Shown in pieces: positions 34,393 to 43,808 of a stretch of DNA of 64,000 nucleotides (position 1 is the first letter of the stretch; every line of letters starts with the position of its first letter). The position numbers and the translations under genes were made by a program. Under the pieces are notes generated by a model. The model was not told the origin of the DNA, ran no database searches, and saw nothing but the letters and a program-made list of their open reading frames with translations. Source of the DNA: Paenibacillus sp. yr247 (GTDB lineage Bacteria; Bacillota; Bacilli; Paenibacillales; NBRC-103111); the NCBI RefSeq assembly GCF_900103825.1, contig NZ_FNIF01000001.1, positions 868,001 to 932,000 of the forward strand. The letters run 5' to 3'.

Positions 34393-35373
34393 ATGAAATA
34401 CAGTTACTTGGGACGTTCGGGTTTAAAAGTAAGCAAATTATGCCTTGGAACAATGAACTTCGGTGTAGATACTGAGGAAAAAGAAGCCTATCGAATCATG
34501 GATGCCGCATTGGATGCCGGAATCAATTTTTTTGATACGGCAAATATTTACGGTTGGGGTGAGAATGCGGGACGTACTGAGGAGATTATCGGTCGCTGGT
34601 TCGCACAAGGCGGTGGTCGGAGAGAGAAAACGATTCTAGCTACCAAGTTCTATGGAGATATGCATGATATAAACGACGGACCGAACCGGGAGGGTGGACT
34701 ATCCGCTTACAAGCTTCGCCGTCACTTGGACGCGTCATTACGTCGCCTTCAAACGGATCATATTGAACTTTATCAAATGCACCATGTGGATCGAAATGTA
34801 TCTTGGGATGAGCTTTGGGAAGCTTTTCAAGTTCCGGTTTATCAAGGGAAGATAGGTTACGTCGGCTCTAGCAACTTTGCGGGACGCGATTTGGTGAAAG
34901 CGCAATATGAAGCCAAATCCCGCCATCTTCTTGGCCTCGTGTCTGAGCAGCACAAATACAGCTTGCTATGCAGGCTGCCTGAGCTTGAAGTGCTGCCAGC
35001 GGCTGAGGAACTGGGGATTGGTGTAATCGCATGGAGTCCACTGGATGGTGGCCTGCTAGGTGGCAATGCCTTAAAGCCGATAAAGGGCTCTAAAAGAGCG
35101 AGCAACCCTGAAAGGGTAGAAAAGTATCGCGCTCAGCTTGAGGCTTTCTCCACTTTATGCAAGGAACTTGGTGAGAGTGAAGCGAATGTGGCATTAGCAT
35201 GGACGCTTGTCCACCCTGCAATGACAGCACCGATTATTGGTCCGCGTACTTTAGAACAATTCCAAAATACACTGCGTGTTGTTGAAATTAAGCTTAATGA
35301 ATCCACGTTGAAAAAGTTAGATGAAATCTTCCCTGGTCCGGGGGGAGAAGCTCCAAAGGCATACGCTTGGTAA
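34393..35373 (+). CDS. aldo/keto reductase
   Basis: 326 residues from the ATG at 34393, preceded by GGAGGAG. N-terminal YLGRSGLKVSKLCLGTMNFG, catalytic Asp/Tyr in FDTANIYG, Lys in ILATKFYG and His in LYQMHHVD; the C-terminal ALAWTLVHPAMTAPIIGPRT binds NADPH. Reduces aldehydes or ketones; substrate unknown, of the YhdN/IolS-like class. Monocistronic with two terminators behind. Confidence 0.92.
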   Translation: MKYSYLGRSGLKVSKLCLGTMNFGVDTEEKEAYRIMDAALDAGINFFDTANIYGWGENAGRTEEIIGRWFAQGGGRREKTILATKFYGDMHDINDGPNREGGLSAYKLRRHLDASLRRLQTDHIELYQMHHVDRNVSWDELWEAFQVPVYQGKIGYVGSSNFAGRDLVKAQYEAKSRHLLGLVSEQHKYSLLCRLPELEVLPAAEELGIGVIAWSPLDGGLLGGNALKPIKGSKRASNPERVEKYRAQLEAFSTLCKELGESEANVALAWTLVHPAMTAPIIGPRTLEQFQNTLRVVEIKLNESTLKKLDEIFPGPGGEAPKAYAW

Positions 35374-35386
35374 TAGAATAATAACA

Positions 35387-35424
35387 AAAGCCAATTCACC
35401 CGAATTGGGATGAATTGGCTTTAA
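35387..35424 (+). terminator. terminator
   Basis: AAAGCCAATTCA pairs perfectly with TGAATTGGCTTT, followed by AATTC; between convergent genes, first of two hairpins. Confidence 0.7.
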
Positions 35425-35477
35425 TTCATCATTCGGAATCAACTCCAACTCAGGTAGTGGAACATAATCACCAAATC

Positions 35478-35504
35478 AGAAGCAACCACCGTTGCTTCTT
35501 TTTG
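35478..35504 (+). terminator. second terminator between convergent genes
   Basis: AGAAGCAAC-CACC-GTTGCTTCT followed by TTTT; a mirror A tract is weak, so it mainly serves the plus strand. Confidence 0.7.
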
Positions 35505-35548
35505 ATTTCTAAAAAGCCGCGCTATACCTAGGAGGTTTGTAATTATTA

Positions 35549-36880
35549 TCATTTGTCTCCGTAGGAAACTACCCTAGGTGAAGTAAGCTTGTACCACAGC
35601 AACATGCCCAGAGAACTCAGACCAATCAAAAATAAAACGACATACACGTGTTTGTATGAATAAATAAGAGGCGTTTTCTTTTGAACTTCGAGCAGTATTC
35701 CACAAACCGCAACCGAAATTGAACCCCCGAAAAATTGGATAAGCTGCATAAGTCCCATACCGGAGCCAATTAATGATTTGGGAAGAATACGCGACGTCTC
35801 ATTGTTTAAAGAAGCAATCGTTGCTGAAAAAGCAGGCGAGAAACAAAGATATCCAAGAAGTATAACGAGTGGCGAAGCGCCAAGAGCGGTATAAAATGCA
35901 ATCATCACCAGAGATAATATACAATGTCCAATTAGTAAAAACCGCAGATTACCGTACCGATCTATCCATCGGCCAACGAAGCGTGTCAGGAAGGCCGACA
36001 AAATGGCCCCTGGCGCAATCGTCAAGCCAATCACCATGGCCGATTGATCGAATACCTTGGCCAACACCAATGGCATTAGAAATAAATTGCCAAGGTTCAA
36101 CACTAAGATACAAAACCCGATTGTGACGAGCTTACAATATGCTGGATTGGTCAGAAGTTCAGGGTTAATGAATGTATCGTTCGATCGGTTCAAGTGCCAA
36201 GCATGAACAAGCAAGGAAAGACAACTGATGGCCAGCCATGCACCAGAAACTTGCGTCACTGCTAACAACAAAGTAGCTGCGTTGACGATTGTTAAGAGAG
36301 CACCCAGGATATCGAATCGGAAGGCTGCCGCATTTTCTTTGGGAAGCAGACGTACAAGAACGGGAAGAATGACCAGAACCAGACAAGTAATAGTAAACAA
36401 GCCGTTCCAACCTAAATATTCGCTAATCAAGCCGCCAACGATCGGACCGAGCCCGAAGGCCATAGCACTCCCTGCAGAAATCATGGCAATGGCTGAGCCT
36501 CGTTTTTCAATAGGAACATATCTACTGGCCAGAACCAGACCAAGACCGGCCATTACCCCTGCTCCTGCGGATTGAAGAATACGAGCGATAAGTAAAGCAT
36601 TGAAATCTCGAGCAAACAATCCGAAAACGGATGAAAGTCCTAGCACCAAGAGCCCCACGGTCAGCAGCTTGCGAATCGGCACGATATCTGAGAGCCTGCT
36701 GTAAATAACCGTTGATAAGGCATACCCGATGGAGTAGCTTGAAATCACCCACGATCCAAGATCCGCAGTGATACCAAGGTCTTGCATAATACTAGGGATA
36801 GAAACATTAAACATCGTCGTATTCATTACAACGATAAACAAGCCAATTGTCCATACCGGCATTACAATTTTATCGTTCAT
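35549..36880 (-). CDS. MFS drug-type efflux transporter (DHA2-like)
   Basis: 443 residues, about 12-14 membrane helices. VMNTTMFNVSIPSIMQDLG in helix 1 and GSWVISSYSIGYAL in helix 2 are the pattern of drug:H+ antiporters; motif A appears as SRLSDIVPIRK and motif C as GLGPIVGGLISE. AGGGTGG lies before the ATG. Exports drugs or endogenous compounds. It is divergent from the CBO0543 gene and converges with the aldo/keto reductase; no adjacent regulator. Confidence 0.9.
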   Translation of the reverse strand: MNDKIVMPVWTIGLFIVVMNTTMFNVSIPSIMQDLGITADLGSWVISSYSIGYALSTVIYSRLSDIVPIRKLLTVGLLVLGLSSVFGLFARDFNALLIARILQSAGAGVMAGLGLVLASRYVPIEKRGSAIAMISAGSAMAFGLGPIVGGLISEYLGWNGLFTITCLVLVILPVLVRLLPKENAAAFRFDILGALLTIVNAATLLLAVTQVSGAWLAISCLSLLVHAWHLNRSNDTFINPELLTNPAYCKLVTIGFCILVLNLGNLFLMPLVLAKVFDQSAMVIGLTIAPGAILSAFLTRFVGRWIDRYGNLRFLLIGHCILSLVMIAFYTALGASPLVILLGYLCFSPAFSATIASLNNETSRILPKSLIGSGMGLMQLIQFFGGSISVAVCGILLEVQKKTPLIYSYKHVYVVLFLIGLSSLGMLLWYKLTSPRVVSYGDK

Positions 36881-37055
36881 CCGTGACCACCCTGTCTAAC
36901 TTGAGATATATCGATCCCTTATACAAATGTTGGTCAGACTAAAAAAGAGCAGGTTATGTTTCTTTGTTTCGCTGACCATTCTTTACATGAATAATAGAAT
37001 GTTTTTTATCCACACTAGAGATAATGAAGCAAGCAAGAAAGGGGGGAATATCTTT

Positions 37056-37637
37056 TTGGAAAAGTTATTATTGCGAATTTTATTTGTTTCATCATTAGCC
37101 GCTGCCCCATTCATTTTTAAACGTAATAATTTGCTCATGTATCTGACCGTTTTCTTTTCGAAATGCGTTTTATCAAGTTCACTAGATTCATTCATTATTA
37201 AAAAAGGGAAGATCTCGTACCCCGTTCGTCCTTTTGCCAAAGTATTTGATACTAATATTTTGTACGATTTGTTATTCTATCCACTTTTAAGCGTAGTTTG
37301 GGTAAGATGGACCTATCAGAGTAAACCACTTGAAATGATAACGAGAAGTCTATATTTCAGTGGGCCGATGTCTTTGCTTCAATGGTTTTTAGAGAAGAAA
37401 ACGGGCTTGTTTAAATGGAAATCCTGGTCAGTTCTTCACACATTTGTGTCAATTAATTTTACAATGTTTACGGTAAGAGGATTTGTAGGTTTATTAAGAA
37501 GGATTATGCCTGAGAGAGATTTAATAGGAGGAAAATCCATCGAGGAACGATCACACATCAAGATGCCTTCACCTGTGCTCTTGACAAGTACGGTTAAACA
37601 CCGACTGCCAAATGATAACTATGCACAAATCCAGTAA
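37056..37637 (+). CDS. CBO0543-family membrane protein
   Basis: 193 residues from a TTG start nine bases after AAAGGGGGG (upstream ATGs add a non-conserved extension). Four to five membrane helices; KGKISYPVRPFAKVFDTNIL and GPMSLLQWFLEKKTGLFKWK match the pattern of the CBO0543 family, membrane proteins of unknown role frequent in spore formers. A second family member of a different branch is at 58.6 kb. Confidence 0.75.
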   Translation: MEKLLLRILFVSSLAAAPFIFKRNNLLMYLTVFFSKCVLSSSLDSFIIKKGKISYPVRPFAKVFDTNILYDLLFYPLLSVVWVRWTYQSKPLEMITRSLYFSGPMSLLQWFLEKKTGLFKWKSWSVLHTFVSINFTMFTVRGFVGLLRRIMPERDLIGGKSIEERSHIKMPSPVLLTSTVKHRLPNDNYAQIQ

Positions 37638-37769
37638 GATAGAGAAATTATTATTGAGCATTCTACTATACTATTTGCATTCGTTGGAATGGGATGTCCC
37701 CGTTTGTTTGAAATTAGAGGGAGATCCCTTTTTATGAACTGAATGGTCAATCACATATAGAACTTAGGA

Positions 37770-38525
37770 TTAGTCATTACAGCAGCCTTCGCCTTCCAAA
37801 TGTCCAGAACGTGTAATCTTCGTTTTCAAATAATTCTGATTATACTCCGAGACGTCTCCCCATAGCTCCACACGTTCAGCGATGTTCATTCCTGCTTGTT
37901 TCAATGCTTCCAACTTTTTGGGATTATTGGTCATTACCTTAACTGGCTTCGTTCGCAGTTCTTTGAGAACATAGATTGCATCGCTATAGTTGCGTGAGTC
38001 GTCGACAAAACCCAGCTTCAAGTTCGCATCTACGGTGTCGAATCCGTTCTCTTGTAAAATGTAAGCTAGCGCTTTACTAAATAGACCGATCCCTCTTCCC
38101 TCATGGTTAGCTAAGTAAAACAAGGCTCCAGTCCCGTGTTTAGCAATTTCTTTCATGGCCGTTTTGAGCTGAAATCCGCAATCGCAGCGTTTGGATCCAA
38201 AGATATCTCCCGTATGGCAAATCGAGTGCATACGGATCAATGCGTCATCTGCGGACTCGAAGTCTCCATGAATCAAGACGCTGGACTGCTGTATTTCAGC
38301 CAAATTAGCGGAGGATAATTTATCAATAATTCGTTCGAAGTTTTCCGCAACCTCTTTGCAATTCAACCAGCAGTACCATTGAAACTGAACGGTTTCCTCA
38401 AATAAACTAACAGGTAATTTAATCGGGCCAACCAAATAAATGACTTTATTATTGGTTTTAATTAATTTAACCTTTTCTTTCAAAAACATCATAACTTTCG
38501 GGTTTAGTGATTGCGTCATAGACAT
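37770..38525 (-). CDS. GTP cyclohydrolase II (single-domain)
   Basis: 251 residues. Zinc-site motif RMHSICHTGDIFGSKRCDCG, GTP-binding HEGRGIGL, and catalytic region NPKKLEAL agree with GTP cyclohydrolase II, the first step of riboflavin synthesis. The usual RibB domain is not present, and the N-terminal 75 residues differ from RibA, so it may be a secondary RibA-like enzyme (for example for a deazapterin or toxoflavin-type product). AGGAGGAG precedes the ATG. No other riboflavin genes nearby. Confidence 0.85.
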   Translation of the reverse strand: MSMTQSLNPKVMMFLKEKVKLIKTNNKVIYLVGPIKLPVSLFEETVQFQWYCWLNCKEVAENFERIIDKLSSANLAEIQQSSVLIHGDFESADDALIRMHSICHTGDIFGSKRCDCGFQLKTAMKEIAKHGTGALFYLANHEGRGIGLFSKALAYILQENGFDTVDANLKLGFVDDSRNYSDAIYVLKELRTKPVKVMTNNPKKLEALKQAGMNIAERVELWGDVSEYNQNYLKTKITRSGHLEGEGCCND

Positions 38526-38829
38526 CTGCTAACTCCTCCTAGACTTGTTATTCAAGTTACTCTTTGCTTAAACTATTTTCGAACGGATCCGAACGTATTT
38601 TAAATACAGCCATTGCCTGCATTTTCTCAAGCGGATAGGGGATCTTCATCAATTCAAGGGATGGTTATTTTTCTGGATAATTTTTGCTGCATAAACAGAA
38701 TTCTTTCAAATAAATTTTTACCCGAACTTGTCTAAATAAAGTAAGATTGCCCTGTACCGCAACCCTCTCAAAGGTTTTCGTAGGGATTACCGTTCTCATA
38801 TTGGTCAAAGCCAGTGCCTAAGTAGAATT
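38526..38829. other. intergenic stretch
   Basis: Nothing recognisable in either strand apart from the likely promoter of the cyclohydrolase gene. Confidence 0.4.
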
Positions 38830-39057
38830 CATTCAAAAAGAAAATCGAATCCAAGAAGTATCCGAAAGGCGATGCCCATGTTGTAACGAGGAATGACAAA
38901 AGAAGCGATTTCTGTCATGGACGATGATCACCATAGGAGCAGATACTATTCTTGCCTGTACCGCGGCTTGCCCGATAACCAAGGCCCCAACCATACAGAT
39001 TGCAGATCCGACTGCTTTCGGCAAACGAACACCTGCTTCGCGCAATCCTTTACCTCA
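38830..39057 (-). pseudogene. gerA-family fragment
   Basis: [19 protein letters not shown] and [19 protein letters not shown] equal the membrane core of GerA subunits (compare the same stretch near 25.95 kb). A shift then moves the rest, [17 protein letters not shown], to another frame. Only about 70 of 500 residues remain. A relic of another germination locus, on the minus strand. Confidence 0.8.
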
Positions 39058-39253
39058 ACAATATTTTTATATGAATCGCGGTTTCGATAGAGCAAACTTT
39101 AGCGAAATGTTGTTTGACTAATTGATTAGAACTCTCTTTTCCATCGTGAAAGTTACTGTGTCGATCGAACCTTCAGCAATAGAATCGAACATCCGATAAG
39201 ATTGTACCTAATGAATTCTCAGAATATGAGATGATTTTTCTATATATTTTCCT

Positions 39254-39724
39254 GCAAGGAGATTTCTTATACCCCTTATTGGTATTGTTTCGCTCTTTCC
39301 TAGCTTGTCCGATATTTCCGTACAGGACTGGAGCGAAGAGGGAATAACCATATTAGAACTGCAGCCCAGCCATGTAATTGAGGAGGGCCAGTTCCTGGAG
39401 TATGCCGGTTTAATTCTGGAAGGAACCGTAAGAATGTATAGAATCTGCGGCAGCGGAAGAGAAGTCACTCTGTATCGGGTCAATGGCGAGGAGTGCTGAC
39501 CTCTTATGATGTCCAGCATTCTCATAGAGAGCGAATATGAAGCTTCTGCATGGATTGCACAGCTGTGCGTGGCATTGGCCATTCCGGTTTCTTGTTATGA
39601 TGACCGAGGATGGAACCGATACCCTTACCATCACTTAATCGCGCCTCCCTTCCTTATTACTGGGCTGTCGCAAAAATGTGCCATTAATCAAATGCTTGGC
39701 CGCAATACCTGCAAAATTCGTTAA
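39254..39724 (+). pseudogene. Crp/Fnr-family regulator relic
   Basis: FLIPLIGIVSLFPSLSDISV, VIEEGQFLEYAGLILEGTVR and GREVTLYRVNGEEC make up the cyclic-nucleotide-binding-like domain of Crp/Fnr regulators. A TGA at 39497 breaks the frame and SSILIESEYEASAW continues after it in the same frame; the DNA-binding domain is absent. AAGGAG lies seven bases before an ATA codon at 39269, where a start would be expected. Confidence 0.7.
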
Positions 39725-39747
39725 GAGGATGATTCAACAACGTGCGA

Positions 39748-39772
39748 AGCCCCCATAAAATGGAGGCTATTT
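39748..39772 (+). terminator. terminator
   Basis: AGCCCCCAT pairs with ATGGAGGCT (one mismatch) followed by ATTTT. Confidence 0.6.
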
Positions 39773-39921
39773 TATATTCTTTAAAAAATTATTTTTATAT
39801 AAAAAGTAATTTGACAATATGAAATGAATTATAGTAACATACAAATTGTAAGTTACTTAATTAATTAATTAATTTGAGGCAGTAAAATAACCGTTGCTCG
39901 CATATTTTTTTGTTCTAAGAT

Positions 39922-39935
39922 GGAACGATCATTCC
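39922..39935. promoter_or_regulatory. candidate TetR-type operator, copy 1
   Basis: GGAACGATCATTCC, an imperfect palindrome, lies 32 bases before the first azoreductase start. The identical 14-mer recurs at 42304 next to the TetR gene. Together they suggest the site bound by that regulator. Confidence 0.5.
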
Positions 39936-39966
39936 CAAAAAACTAATATAAAGGGGTAGATTAATA

Positions 39967-40608
39967 ATGGCAACAGTATTATATATCACAGCCAATCCAA
40001 GCGATAACGAAACATCTTATAGCTTGGCAGTAGGAAAAGAATTTGTAGAGGCTTATCGCGCGGTTAATCCTAATGATGAAGTGATTCATCTTGATTTATA
40101 TAAAATGGATATCCCTCAAATTGATGCTGATGTTTTAAGCGGTTGGGGCAAATTGGGATCAGGCACTGCTTTTGATCAATTGACCAGTTCAGAGAAAGCA
40201 AAAGTAGGTCGTCTCGGTGAACTAGTAGATCAATTTGTGGCAGCCGATAAATATATATTTGCGAATCCGACATGGAACTTTTCATTCCCGCCTGTCATGA
40301 AAGCATACATCGACTCCATCTGTGTTGCAGGTAAAACCTTTAGTTATATCTCAGGAAAAGGCCCTGTTGGCTTGTTAGGCAGTAAAAAAGGGGTACACAT
40401 TCAAGCAAGCGGAAGCGTATTGTCTCCGGGTTCAGATTTTGCTGGCTTTGAAATCGGTCATCGCCACTTAGAAGTCATTATGAAGTTCCTTGGAGTGCCA
40501 AGCTTGGAAACTATTTTTGTTGAAGGTATGGCTGCAGCTCCCGACCAAGCGCCAGTGATTAAAGAAAAGGCTATCCAAAAAGCTCGCGAGCTGGCGATAA
40601 AATTCTAA
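39967..40608 (+). CDS. FMN-dependent NADH-azoreductase, copy 1
   Basis: 213 residues of the AzoR family (flavodoxin-like fold): N-terminal [41 protein letters not shown] around the FMN, and [14 protein letters not shown]. It reduces azo dyes and quinones with NADH via FMN, often induced by electrophiles. AAAGGGG precedes the ATG. Nearly the same protein is encoded again 250 bases downstream; a TetR regulator follows the pair. Confidence 0.93.
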   Translation: MATVLYITANPSDNETSYSLAVGKEFVEAYRAVNPNDEVIHLDLYKMDIPQIDADVLSGWGKLGSGTAFDQLTSSEKAKVGRLGELVDQFVAADKYIFANPTWNFSFPPVMKAYIDSICVAGKTFSYISGKGPVGLLGSKKGVHIQASGSVLSPGSDFAGFEIGHRHLEVIMKFLGVPSLETIFVEGMAAAPDQAPVIKEKAIQKARELAIKF

Positions 40609-40657
40609 TTCTTAACTAGCATTATTAAAAAAAGTAAAGCTTATAGAAATTAGGATT

Positions 40658-40849
40658 ATGCCGCCGAACCAACAAGGAATCGGAGAATTCGCTGGAGGTA
40701 ATATAGTTGAACAGAAGCCAGACATGGAAGGATTCCAGATTTGGTTTGAACCCTTTATTAACGAAGCGGTACTAAGAAAACCCACTTGTAATCAATACGA
40801 TCATACCAATTTTCCAGAAGTGATAAAAACTAATATAGAAGGAGTGTAA
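40658..40849 (+). pseudogene. possible pirin-like fragment between the azoreductases
   Basis: 63 residues without ribosome site: PPNQQGIGEFAGGN, DMEGFQIWFEPFINEAV and a tail resembling the middle of pirin/YhaK-type cupins. The frame ends at the azoreductase ribosome site. Probably a leftover of a gene cut when the azoreductase duplicated; family call weak. Confidence 0.35.
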
Positions 40850-40853
40850 TGTT

Positions 40854-41546
40854 ATGTTTGAAATTTTGAAAAAAGTATTTGGCTCAAATAAAAATAAAGT
40901 AAAAAGTGAAACGGTGCTCTACATTACAGCCCATCCACACGATGATAAAACATCATATAGCTTAGCAGTGGGAAAAGAATTTGTAGAGGCTTACCGCGCT
41001 GCGAATCCAAATGATGAAGTGATTCATCTTGATCTATATAAAATGGGTATCCCTCACATTGATGCTGATGTTCTCAGTGGCTGGGGCAAATTGGGATCAG
41101 GTACTGCTTTTGATCAATTGACAAGTAGCGAGAAAGCAAAAGTAGGTCGTCTCGGTGAACTGGTAGATCAATTTGTGGCAGCCGATAAATACGTATTTGC
41201 GAATCCGACGTGGAACTTTTCATTCCCACCTGTCATGAAAGCATACATCGACTCCATCTGTGTTGCAGGTAAAACCTTTAGTTATATCTCAGGAAAAGGT
41301 CCTGTTGGCTTGTTGGACAGTAAAAAAGCAGTACACATTCAAGCAAGTGGAAGTGTGTTGTCTCCAGGCTCAGATTTTGCTGACTTTGAAATGGGGCATC
41401 GTCACTTAGACATCATTATGAAGTTCCTTGGAGTACCTAGCTTTGAAGCTATCTTTGTTGAAGGTATGGCTGCAGCTCCTGATCAAGCACAAGTGATTAA
41501 AGAAAAAGCTATCCAAAAGGCACGAGAAGTTGCTAAAAGATTCTAA
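40854..41546 (+). CDS. FMN-dependent NADH-azoreductase, copy 2
   Basis: 230 residues. After an extra basic N-terminal segment ([18 protein letters not shown]) it repeats copy 1 with roughly nine residues in ten equal, also at DNA level. Same FMN motifs ([17 protein letters not shown]). AAGGAG nine bases upstream. Strong terminator behind. A tandem duplicate; the N-terminal extension may be a fusion scar. Confidence 0.93.
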   Translation: MFEILKKVFGSNKNKVKSETVLYITAHPHDDKTSYSLAVGKEFVEAYRAANPNDEVIHLDLYKMGIPHIDADVLSGWGKLGSGTAFDQLTSSEKAKVGRLGELVDQFVAADKYVFANPTWNFSFPPVMKAYIDSICVAGKTFSYISGKGPVGLLDSKKAVHIQASGSVLSPGSDFADFEMGHRHLDIIMKFLGVPSFEAIFVEGMAAAPDQAQVIKEKAIQKAREVAKRF

Positions 41547-41594
41547 TCATCATTTTGAATATCTTTATTTAAAGCTGACTTAAATGCTAGAGTG

Positions 41595-41631
41595 AACCCC
41601 TTATCGTATTAATTGCGATAAGGGGTTTTCA
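41595..41631 (+). terminator. terminator after the azoreductases
   Basis: AACCCCTTATCG pairs with CGATAAGGGGTT followed by TTC; twelve pairs. Confidence 0.85.
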
Positions 41632-41724
41632 TCGAATAAACGAGTTCTTTTTGGAATAAGTAAAGAGAAAAAAAGAGGATAACTTCATCTTAATTTAGCT
41701 AATTAGTAACAGGGGATGATCAAA

Positions 41725-42288
41725 ATGTCCAGAAACAATAACTTTGATATCGACAAAGCGATAGAGAACGCAATGGAAGTTTTTTGGGAAAAAGGATATG
41801 AAGGAAGCTCGATGCAGGATCTTGTCGATGTGCTAAGACTTAGTCGCAGTAGTATTTATGAGACATTTGGGAGTAAAAAGGACTTGTATCTAGTTGCTTT
41901 AGATAAATATGAAGATCAAGCCAATGAATGCTTAGTTCCTATTCTTTATGAAAAAGGAACTGCAAAAGACTTGTTATTCCGTTTTTTTAATAAAGTAATT
42001 GAACTTCATATACCGCGGAGTTGTTTAATGGTGAATGCTTCTTTGGAGATGACCGCTCATTCCGATGTTTCAGACCGCGTCCGTTCAAACATGTCAAAAA
42101 ACGAAAGACCATTCTATCAGTTATTAACACGCGCATTAAATAATGGTGAAATTAAAGGCAATCCCAACTTAAGGGCCTTATCCGAATATCTTGTAAATGT
42201 GATGCACGGTATTTCTGTTACTGCTGTGATTTCTGATCGTCAAACGCTAGATAATATCGTTAGTATGTCGTTGAAGTTTCTTAGATAA
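41725..42288 (+). CDS. TetR/AcrR-family regulator
   Basis: 187 residues from the ATG at 41725 after AGGGG. N-terminal HTH: AMEVFWEKGYEGSSMQDLVD and LSRSSIYETFGSKKDLYL. C-terminal ligand domain with the CLMVNASLEM segment typical of the subgroup that often controls quinone or drug response genes. It follows the azoreductase pair, and the candidate operator GGAACGATCATTCC occurs before azoreductase 1 and after this gene. Confidence 0.92.
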   Translation: MSRNNNFDIDKAIENAMEVFWEKGYEGSSMQDLVDVLRLSRSSIYETFGSKKDLYLVALDKYEDQANECLVPILYEKGTAKDLLFRFFNKVIELHIPRSCLMVNASLEMTAHSDVSDRVRSNMSKNERPFYQLLTRALNNGEIKGNPNLRALSEYLVNVMHGISVTAVISDRQTLDNIVSMSLKFLR

Positions 42289-42303
42289 TTTTTGCTTTAT
42301 TAC

Positions 42304-42317
42304 GGAACGATCATTCC
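42304..42317. promoter_or_regulatory. candidate TetR-type operator, copy 2
   Basis: The same GGAACGATCATTCC as at 39922, 15 bases after the TetR gene stop, in the gap before the 3' end of a minus-strand gene. It is not in an evident promoter. Confidence 0.4.
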
Positions 42318-42383
42318 TTTAAATATCCAAATTGAATAAAACGAAAACATCAGGATAGTTACTCCATATGGGATGCTGTCCCT

Positions 42384-43808
42384 TTACTCCTTATAGCGTT
42401 GAGCAATTTCTGTCAGTCTCCTGACTCCATCCCGCAATTGCCCTTCATTGATGAATGAATAGCTTAAACGGATCCAAGATCGAAGCTCTCTGAGCGGATC
42501 ACAGATCATCCCCGGAACAAAAGAGATAGATTGCCTGACGCATTCGTCTAAAAACTCTTCCACAGGAAGCGCTTCAGGAAGCTTGAGCCACAAATTGAAG
42601 CCACCCTTTGGACTGACCCATTTCCATTCAGTAGTAGTCAACTCCTCCTCCACAATTTCTTTTCTAATTTGAAGGGCGATGCGCAGCTTCTCCAAATGTT
42701 GCTTCATCCTTTCTGACTTGAAATAGTGTAGAAAAATTTTCTGATTGACGAGTGGTGTTCCGTTGTCAGCCAAAGACTTTGCGGTAATAAGAGGCCTTAT
42801 CACGGATGGTTGGCCAATGACAGTGCATATACGTAGTCCGGGCGCCACATATTTACTAAAGCTGCGGAGATACACAACCCACCCATCTGTATCGTAAGTA
42901 ATCATTGGCTGAGGGGGCGGCTGATCAAAATACATTTCGTGTATCGCATCATCTTCTACTAGTAAACAGCGATACCGCTCAGCCAATTCGACTAGCTGTT
43001 TACGTTGAGCCGCGGGAACCGTATACCCTGTCGGATTATGAAAGGTAGGATTCATATAAAAAATTCGGGGCCGGTGCTGAAGCATGAGCATTTCAACTTT
43101 TTCCAGATCATAGCCATCGGGGTAAATGTCGACAGGTATAAACCGTGCACCCTGTTGACGGAATATATCGAGTGCAGCACTATACGTCGGTCTTTCTACC
43201 AAGATGGCATCCATCGGTCTGATGTATACCCGGGAAATTAAGTCAATCGCCTGTTGCCCTCCCGTCGTAATCAAAAGATCATTTACGGTAAGCTGGAGAC
43301 TGTGGTGTCGATACATATAGCCGCAAAGGAATTCACGAAGCTCCTCGTCCCCTTGTGCGCTAGAGTAGGTTCCCATTAATTTCGGATAGATGTCGAAAAC
43401 TTTTTTAACATGTTCGGATAGGTAAAGATTCGGCAGCAAATTAGGATCGATCAGTGCTTGGGAAAATTGATAGACAACGGATATCTGTTGAATTTCAGAT
43501 AAGGAGTTTTTCAAGTTGCCGGAAGCGGTGATGGGGTGCCCCTCTGTATGTTCGGATACAACATATTCTGTAGAGACTGGACTTACATAATAACCCGATT
43601 TCTCCTTTACATAGGCCTTCTCGTTTTGTTTCAGCATCTGATACGCTCGAAAAACGGTAAGCCGGTGTATCCGGAGCTCTTGGGCGAGAAGCCTAATCGA
43701 AGGGAGTTTGTCATGAGCTTTCCACTCACCGCGCTCGATCCTGGTTACCATATAATCGTATGCTTGTCTAAAAAGAAATTTGGCATCTTTCGTTTGCTTA
43801 TTCTTCAC
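42384..43808 (-). CDS. MocR/PdxR-type regulator (GntR HTH + aminotransferase fold)
   Basis: 474 residues, GTG start after GGGAGGA. Residues 10-80: GntR winged helix (KLPSIRLLAQELRIHRLTVFRAYQML, split as KLPSIRLLAQEL and HRLTVFRAYQML). Residues 110-470: fold-type I aminotransferase with PLP Lys in YLRSFSKYVAPGLR. MocR regulators bind PLP as effector; targets are often PLP synthesis, GABA or transport genes. No target gene is adjacent (downstream is the TetR gene, upstream the kinase). Confidence 0.92.
   Translation of the reverse strand: MKNKQTKDAKFLFRQAYDYMVTRIERGEWKAHDKLPSIRLLAQELRIHRLTVFRAYQMLKQNEKAYVKEKSGYYVSPVSTEYVVSEHTEGHPITASGNLKNSLSEIQQISVVYQFSQALIDPNLLPNLYLSEHVKKVFDIYPKLMGTYSSAQGDEELREFLCGYMYRHHSLQLTVNDLLITTGGQQAIDLISRVYIRPMDAILVERPTYSAALDIFRQQGARFIPVDIYPDGYDLEKVEMLMLQHRPRIFYMNPTFHNPTGYTVPAAQRKQLVELAERYRCLLVEDDAIHEMYFDQPPPQPMITYDTDGWVVYLRSFSKYVAPGLRICTVIGQPSVIRPLITAKSLADNGTPLVNQKIFLHYFKSERMKQHLEKLRIALQIRKEIVEEELTTTEWKWVSPKGGFNLWLKLPEALPVEEFLDECVRQSISFVPGMICDPLRELRSWIRLSYSFINEGQLRDGVRRLTEIAQRYKE

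Noticed and set aside
33329..36880. Complete metallophore operon made of the NAS-like gene, aldo/keto reductase and MFS exporter
   Set aside because: The genes have separate promoters, terminators and directions, and the reductase is not an opine dehydrogenase.
37680..37740. Terminator AGGGAGATCCCTTTTT behind the CBO0543 gene
   Set aside because: The loop would have only two bases; the stem cannot form as written.
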